Assembly (NCBI GenBank): GCA_003525885.1
Contig: DQIG01000001.1
Location: 1 to 10,979, forward strand
DNA: 10,979 bases
Origin: Stenotrophomonas sp.
Lineage (GTDB): Bacteria > Pseudomonadota > Gammaproteobacteria > Xanthomonadales > Xanthomonadaceae
Reading direction: 5' to 3'
Positions 6,666 through 10,979 of the stretch are shown here, one piece after another. The notes beneath the pieces are model-generated. The model ran no database searches. It had not been told where the DNA came from and saw nothing but the letters and a program-made list of their open reading frames with translations. The position numbers and the translations under genes were made by a program. How positions within the stretch are numbered: the first letter of the stretch is position 1; each line of letters opens with the position of its first letter.

Positions 6666-7250
6666 TCAGCGCCCCTTGGGATTGAGATACAAGCGCGCCC
6701 CATCCGATTCACGGTACCCCGTCCAGCGCCCGCCGCCCGACGCGCGGAAGCGCCCGAATACGGTGTTGCTGGTGTCGGTCAGCAGCAGCTGGTTGCCCGA
6801 CAGCACCCAGCGGTTGGCCGAGAAGAAGCCATCCGGGCAGCCGGCAGGCACATAGGCGCTGTAGCCACCGAACCACTCCATGTTCTTCAGCTCGATGGTG
6901 CAGTTGCTGCCGTTCTCCTGGCCCAGTGTCCAGCTGCCGAACAGATCGCTGTCGCGCACATCGCGGTCATCGCGCCGGCGGTCATGGCCCCAATCTTCGT
7001 TGTGGTCGTGGACGCCGAAGCCCACATCGATGTCTTTGCTTTCGCTGCGCGATTCGGATTGCGAGCTGCCACTGGTCGTGGTCTGCGTGGTCATCGAGCC
7101 ACTGTTCCGGGTCTCGGTGCTGCTCGACCGGGTGGTCTGGCCGGTGCCGGTGGCCTGTTCGCCGATGCGGAACGAGGCATCCTGGGCCAGGGCGGGCAGC
7201 GCCAAGCAGCACAGCGCGGACAGGCAGGTACGGGCAAGCACGGCAGCCAT
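6666..7250 (-). CDS. Secreted AprI/Inh-type metalloprotease inhibitor domain protein
   Basis: The 194-residue protein has a signal peptide (MAAVLARTCLSALCCLALPALA, predicted cleavage before QDAS). A Ser/Thr/Gln-rich stretch (about 30-72) and a charged Asp/Arg/His segment (about 73-101) follow. The C-terminal domain (about 103-191) shows the AprI/Inh pattern: FGSWTL, Cys117 and Cys138 likely forming a disulfide, W148 before a GNQLLLTDT strand, and FRASGGGRWTGYR near the end. Members of this family are periplasmic inhibitors that protect the producer from secreted serralysin-type zinc proteases. The long low-complexity N-terminal linker is not part of the classic inhibitor. The gene is followed after one base by the M23-like gene, implying translational coupling. 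No serralysin gene is in view, so the target is unknown; a lipoprotein-like envelope role without inhibition is the alternative. Confidence 0.75.
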   Translation of the reverse strand: MAAVLARTCLSALCCLALPALAQDASFRIGEQATGTGQTTRSSSTETRNSGSMTTQTTTSGSSQSESRSESKDIDVGFGVHDHNEDWGHDRRRDDRDVRDSDLFGSWTLGQENGSNCTIELKNMEWFGGYSAYVPAGCPDGFFSANRWVLSGNQLLLTDTSNTVFGRFRASGGGRWTGYRESDGARLYLNPKGR

Positions 7251-7320
7251 CGCAGGAGCCTCGGGAAGGTGGACCGCGCGAGTATCCAGCCGGTGGGGCG
7301 GGAGGCGGTGTGAGGGTGGC

Positions 7321-7965
7321 TCAATCGGCCATCACCCGCCCGATGGCATCGGCCAGCAGGGCGCGCAGCCGGGCCGCCGGAAGTTCCGGGTCGCGTACCG
7401 CGCGCATCGCCAGGCCCTCCACCAGCAGCCGCAGCAGCAGGGTGCGCCCGGCAATCTGTTCTTCGTCCAGCGCCCGGCCAAGGCTTGCATCGCGCTGGCG
7501 CAGCCAGGCATGGATGGCCGCGCTGGTCTGTTTGTCATGGGTACGCAGCACGCCGGCCAGCTCCGGATCGCGGTGTGCCTCGGCGTTGATCTCCGCGTAG
7601 AGCGCCACGCTGGCGATGGCATTGCCGTGGATCGGCAGTACCTCGCCGCGCGCCCATTGCTGGTAGCACTCCAGCAGCCCATCCACCAGGTCGGAGGCGG
7701 CCGGCATCGCGCTGATCGAGGCCTGGTCGTGGCGCAGCTGGCGCTCGATCAGGGCCAGGATCAGGGCGCGCTTGTTGGCGAAATAGCGGTACATCAGCCC
7801 CTGGCTGATCTCGGCCTCGGCAGCGATGTCGCCGATGGATCCGGCATGGAAGCCGCGGATGATGAAGCACTTCTGCGCGGCGTCGAGGATGCGGCGGCGC
7901 TGGGCCTCGGCATGGGCCGCAGCGGGATCTTCGGAAGTCAGGGCTACGGCGGATTTAGGCGTCAT
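7321..7965 (-). CDS. TetR/AcrR-family transcriptional regulator
   Basis: The 214-residue protein has an N-terminal TetR DNA-binding domain: RRRILDAAQKCFIIRGFHAG, then the helix-turn-helix SIGDIAAEAEISQGLMYRYF (about residues 43-62) and ANKRALI. The rest is the variable helical ligand-binding and dimerisation domain, for which I cannot name a ligand. It is divergent from the TonB receptor gene, and a TetR-like palindrome at 8015-8032 lies between the two. It therefore probably represses the receptor/phosphatase operon and itself. The ATG at 7965 has no clear Shine-Dalgarno sequence; it is chosen because it gives a family-typical N-terminus. The two secreted-protein genes downstream on the same strand begin 70 bases after its stop and could be co-transcribed with it. 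Confidence 0.92.
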   Translation of the reverse strand: MTPKSAVALTSEDPAAAHAEAQRRRILDAAQKCFIIRGFHAGSIGDIAAEAEISQGLMYRYFANKRALILALIERQLRHDQASISAMPAASDLVDGLLECYQQWARGEVLPIHGNAIASVALYAEINAEAHRDPELAGVLRTHDKQTSAAIHAWLRQRDASLGRALDEEQIAGRTLLLRLLVEGLAMRAVRDPELPAARLRALLADAIGRVMAD

Positions 7966-8014
7966 TGCATGAGGTCAGGGCGTCCAGAGGCGGGATAGTA
8001 CGTCACAAAAGGTG

Positions 8015-8032
8015 TGAATGAACGGTCATTCA
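8015..8032. promoter_or_regulatory. Candidate TetR-family operator
   Basis: TGAATGA (8015-8021) and TCATTCA (8026-8032) form a perfect 7-bp inverted repeat around the 4-bp spacer ACGG. Size and symmetry fit a site for a TetR dimer, and the site lies between a TetR gene (ATG at 7965) and its divergent neighbour. TGTAAT at 8035-8040 just after it is a possible -10 box for the receptor gene, so a bound repressor would block the -35 region. Binding by this particular TetR is inferred. Confidence 0.65.
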
Positions 8033-8079
8033 TTTGTAATTCCCGGCTCCCAGACTGCGCCGGTCTTCTCCTTCCGCGA

Positions 8080-10377
8080 ATGAGTCCGATGCGCCACGCC
8101 ACGTTGCACCGCCCGTTGCTCACCCTCGCCATCGCCGCCGCTCTGCCGGCGCTGGCCCATGCCGAAGACAGTCCTGGCGCCGATGCCAGCGCGTCTGCTG
8201 ATGCCGCGCGCACCGTGGTTGCCCTTGATCAGGTGATGGTGACCGCACAGAAGCGCGCCACCAACCTGCAGGAGACACCGATCTCGGTGTCGGTGGTCGA
8301 TGCCGAAGCGCTGAAGGACCGCAGCGCGATTTCGCTCGGCAGCCTGTCCGATGGTTCCATCCCGTCGCTGCGGGTCACGCCGTTCGCCACCCGCAGCTCT
8401 GCCCTGAATATCGGCATCCGTGGCATCGGCGCCTCCGGCGACGCCAACCAGCCTGCGCGCGATGCCGGTGTAGGCATCTACGTCGATGGCGTGTTCATGG
8501 GCCGCGCGCAGGGCCTGGGCAGCATGCTCTACGACGTGGAGCGCATCGAAGTGCTGAAGGGCCCGCAGGGCACGCTGTTCGGCCGCAATACCGAAGGTGG
8601 CGCGGTGAGTATCGTGACCAAGGCGCCGACCGGCGAGTTTGGTGGCAGCGTCAGCACGGGGGTGTCCAACTTCAGCGGCTACAACAGCGCACTGCACGTG
8701 GACCTGCCCAAGGTGGGTGACGTCAGCTTCAAGATCGACGCCGTGCAGGCCAGGCGCGGTGGCACCACCGACAACCCGATGCGCGGTGAGCGCGACTTCA
8801 ACAGCTACGACAAGCGCGGCGCACGCCTGAGCGCGCTGTGGCAGCCAAGTGATGATTTCTCGCTGCTGTACGCGTTCGATCGCTCCTATGACGCTACCAC
8901 GCCATACCACACACAGGTGCTGGTGCCGGGCGCCTACCTCAGCCCGCTGCAGAAAGCCGGTGCCAGCCAGGACCGCCGCGACAGCGCCATCCTGGGTGGG
9001 CCGCAGGAAGACAACATCGGCCGCACCAGTGGCCATCTGTTGAACCTGTCGTGGGTGTTGAATGACAACCTTGAGCTGAAATCGATCAGTTCCTACCGCG
9101 AGCTGACCCAGGGCCAATTCGACATGGGCCTGGTCGATGCAATCTCGGCCTATGGCGGCGCCGGCACGCCGTTCGGGCGTTACAGCCTGGCGCAGGTCTA
9201 CCAGCACCAGTACAGCCAGGAATTCCAGCTGATCGGCAACACCTCGCAGGTGCAGTTCCTCGGCGGTGCGTTCTACTACCACGAGACTGCCGGCGACAAT
9301 GCGCAGACCCCGAACATGCTGGTGTGGGGGCCGGGTGGCAACAGCTATACAGTGAACCCGGCGACCAATCCGCTGGATCTTTCCCGCGTGCGGATCGACC
9401 GTGCCAGCAAGGCGTGGACCGACAGCCTGGGTGTGTTCGGCCAGGCCACCTGGACGCCAGAAGCACTGCAGCGCCTGCACCTGACTGCAGGCGGTCGGTA
9501 CACGCGTGACGACAAGAAAGGCAGCCTGTACATCGTCAATGGCGCGGCGACAAACCTTGCCTTCAAGGACCGCTGGAGCCGCTTCGATCCGATGGTCAAC
9601 GTCGCCTACGATCTTGGCGAGCACGCGATGGTCTATGCCAAGTACAGCACCGGCTTCAAGGCCGGTGGTGCCAACTCGCGCTCCACCAACTACAGCGCTT
9701 TTGGACCGGAAGAGGTGACGGCCTACGAACTGGGCTTCAAATCGCAGTTCTGGGACAACCGCGCGCGCCTGAACTTGGCTGTGTTCGATTCGACCATCGC
9801 GCACAAGCAGATGGACTTCTCGCTGCCGTTCGACCCGAACAGTGGTGAAACCCGCACCACCATGGTCACCACCAATGCGCTGAGCGATGGAAAGTCGCGC
9901 GGTGCGGAGCTGGAGTTCAACGTAATGCCGGTGGACAACCTCACCCTCGGCCTCAACTACGCCTATACGAAGATCGATGCGCAGACTGCAACGGATCCGT
10001 TCGGTGCCGGCGTACAGGTGACCGTGCAGCCGCTGCTGGCCCCGAAGAACGCGGGCAGTCTGTCGGTGGACTACCTGGTGCCGTTCGCCAACTTCTCGGC
10101 ACTGAAGTTCCATGTGGATGGCAACTGGTCCGATGGTTACTACACCAGCGAGTACGACCAGATGCTCACCGACAGCTCGTTCGTGGTGAATGCACGGGTG
10201 GCGCTGGTGGATGTGCCGGTCAACAGCACCGGCACCACGATGTCGTTCTCGTTGTGGGCACGCAATCTGCTGGATGAGCAGCACCTGTTCTACAAGATCA
10301 ACAGCGCGGCGCTGGGCCAGAGCGGCATCTTCAACGACCCGCGTACCTTCGGCCTGGAAATGGCCGTCAACTTCTGA
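8080..10377 (+). CDS. TonB-dependent outer-membrane receptor
   Basis: Starting at ATG 8080 the protein has 765 residues; an ATG at 8089 is equally possible, and neither has a strong ribosome site. An upstream in-frame GTG at 8014 is rejected because it lies within the operator region. The signal peptide ends at ALAHA (residue 28). A TonB-box-like stretch VVALDQVMVTAQKR follows (about 46-59). The plug domain (about 62-175) has the hallmarks GIRGIG, GVGIYVDGVF, VERIEVLKGPQGTLFGRNTEGG and VSIVTKAP. The rest forms the 22-strand barrel with the typical FKAGGANSRS and LGFKSQFWDNRARLNLAVF segments and a terminal Phe. Such receptors import iron chelates, vitamins, sugars or other scarce compounds using proton-motive force through TonB-ExbBD. 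The substrate is not readable. The gene lies next to a TetR regulator and upstream of an exported phosphatase, which suggests inducible uptake of a particular, possibly phosphorylated, compound. Confidence 0.95.
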   Translation: MSPMRHATLHRPLLTLAIAAALPALAHAEDSPGADASASADAARTVVALDQVMVTAQKRATNLQETPISVSVVDAEALKDRSAISLGSLSDGSIPSLRVTPFATRSSALNIGIRGIGASGDANQPARDAGVGIYVDGVFMGRAQGLGSMLYDVERIEVLKGPQGTLFGRNTEGGAVSIVTKAPTGEFGGSVSTGVSNFSGYNSALHVDLPKVGDVSFKIDAVQARRGGTTDNPMRGERDFNSYDKRGARLSALWQPSDDFSLLYAFDRSYDATTPYHTQVLVPGAYLSPLQKAGASQDRRDSAILGGPQEDNIGRTSGHLLNLSWVLNDNLELKSISSYRELTQGQFDMGLVDAISAYGGAGTPFGRYSLAQVYQHQYSQEFQLIGNTSQVQFLGGAFYYHETAGDNAQTPNMLVWGPGGNSYTVNPATNPLDLSRVRIDRASKAWTDSLGVFGQATWTPEALQRLHLTAGGRYTRDDKKGSLYIVNGAATNLAFKDRWSRFDPMVNVAYDLGEHAMVYAKYSTGFKAGGANSRSTNYSAFGPEEVTAYELGFKSQFWDNRARLNLAVFDSTIAHKQMDFSLPFDPNSGETRTTMVTTNALSDGKSRGAELEFNVMPVDNLTLGLNYAYTKIDAQTATDPFGAGVQVTVQPLLAPKNAGSLSVDYLVPFANFSALKFHVDGNWSDGYYTSEYDQMLTDSSFVVNARVALVDVPVNSTGTTMSFSLWARNLLDEQHLFYKINSAALGQSGIFNDPRTFGLEMAVNF

Positions 10378-10394
10378 TTCGAACGGAGAACCCC

Positions 10395-10979
10395 ATGAAG
10401 AACCGCCATGCCGAACTCGCCCTGGCCCTGATTCTGAGCCTGCCGATGGCCGCGACAGCTGTTGCCGCCGATGCGCCACTGGCCGTTTCCACGAAGGCGA
10501 CGACCGCCGCCAATGTGAAGCCTGTCGCCGCCGACGCACAGCGGGTCATCCCGCTGCAAGGCGCCTGGAACGTGCGCACGTTCGCCGGCCTGCAGGGCCG
10601 CCACGGCCCGATTCCGGCCGATGCGTTCGTGCGTACCGCCGATCTCGGCCGCCTGACCGATGCCGACCGTGATGCCCTGGTCGCCGCGGGCGTGAAGCTG
10701 GACATCGATCTGCGCACCGCCGATGAGGAGGCACAGTCGCCGGACCTGCTGGCCAAGGACGATCGCTTCGCCTATCAGCGCATCTCGCTGATGGGTACCG
10801 AGAAGATGGACCTGCAGAAGATGATGGCCAGCTTCCCGGATTCGCTGGGCGAAGCCTACGTGCAGTGGCTGGGCCACAGCCAGCCGCAGTTCAAGCAGGT
10901 GTTCCAGCGCATCGCAGCGCAGCAGGACGGTGCGGTGCTGTTCCATTGCACGGCCGGCAAGGACCGCACCGGCATCATC
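10395..10979 (+). CDS. Exported tyrosine-phosphatase-like CX5R phosphatase (3' end outside window)
   Basis: The ATG at 10395 has GGAG (10385-10388) six bases upstream and lies 17 bases after the receptor stop, so the two genes form an operon. The visible 195 residues begin with a Sec signal peptide (MKNRHAELALALILSLPMAA, then TAVAADA). A domain of the bacterial tyrosine phosphatase 3 type follows: FVRTADLGRLTDADRDAL, LDIDLRTADEEAQ, and the P-loop HCTAGKDRTG with nucleophile Cys185 and Arg191. The Lys and Asp within this loop resemble MptpB-like phosphatases that act on phosphoinositides as well as phosphoproteins. It is predicted to work in the periplasm or outside the cell as a cysteine-dependent phosphomonoesterase. 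The end of the protein is beyond the window. Substrate is unknown; release of a ligand for the receptor is a guess from the operon. Confidence 0.9.
   Translation, partial: MKNRHAELALALILSLPMAATAVAADAPLAVSTKATTAANVKPVAADAQRVIPLQGAWNVRTFAGLQGRHGPIPADAFVRTADLGRLTDADRDALVAAGVKLDIDLRTADEEAQSPDLLAKDDRFAYQRISLMGTEKMDLQKMMASFPDSLGEAYVQWLGHSQPQFKQVFQRIAAQQDGAVLFHCTAGKDRTGII

Noticed and set aside
6665..6712. M23-like protein start at ATG 6712
   Set aside because: It would overlap the inhibitor gene and precede the signal peptide with a non-typical extension. GTG 6664 has a ribosome site and one-base coupling.
8014..8079. Longer TonB receptor start at GTG 8014
   Set aside because: It overlaps the palindromic operator and would put a polar, Cys-containing stretch ahead of a normal signal peptide.
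8026..10539. 837-codon open frame on the minus strand opposite the TonB receptor
   Set aside because: The plus strand encodes a full receptor with all hallmark motifs. The antisense frame shows only the low-complexity composition of a shadow frame.

Overview
The window is GC-rich DNA from a gammaproteobacterium, most likely Xanthomonadaceae and probably Stenotrophomonas. This rests on base composition, on the TonB receptor/phosphatase and AprI/M23 gene types, and on general protein style; there is no rRNA or other firm taxonomic marker. I see no tRNA, rRNA, CRISPR array, insertion sequence or phage gene.

Layout, left to right. (1) 1-333, +: the 3' end of a MacB-type ABC transporter permease. 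(2) 334-3511, +: a compact class III lanthipeptide locus. It has an AT-rich promoter region with a perfect TTGACA box, a 41-residue precursor peptide (504-629) short enough to be missed by gene finders, two hairpins, and a 902-residue LanKC synthetase (lyase, kinase, zinc-less cyclase; 803-3511). (3) 3557-5269, -: a GAF-PAS-PAS-GGDEF diguanylate cyclase. (4) 5480-7250, -: a tightly coupled pair, a secreted AprI/Inh-type metalloprotease inhibitor followed one base later by a secreted M23-family peptidase-like protein. (5) 7321-7965, -: a TetR regulator, divergent from (6) 8080-10979, +: a TonB-dependent receptor and, 17 bases further on, a secreted CX5R phosphatase cut by the window end. A near-perfect palindrome between the TetR gene and the receptor is the likely operator.

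The most interesting part is the lanthipeptide locus. The small ORF carries the L-x-L-Q leader motif of class III precursors and a short Ser/Thr/Cys-rich core, and it sits directly upstream of a complete LanKC. Its Ser/Thr/Cys order does not fit the usual SxxSxxxC labionin pattern, so the product could be a new ring topology. Two hairpins between precursor and enzyme, behind a strong-looking promoter, suggest that the peptide is made in excess of the enzyme. No dedicated protease or complete transporter is visible; the MacB-like permease just upstream is a possible but unproven exporter.

A second theme is cell-envelope and extracellular function: an inhibitor/peptidase pair, and a TetR-controlled outer-membrane receptor with an exported phosphatase, which could be a small scavenging module for a phosphorylated compound.
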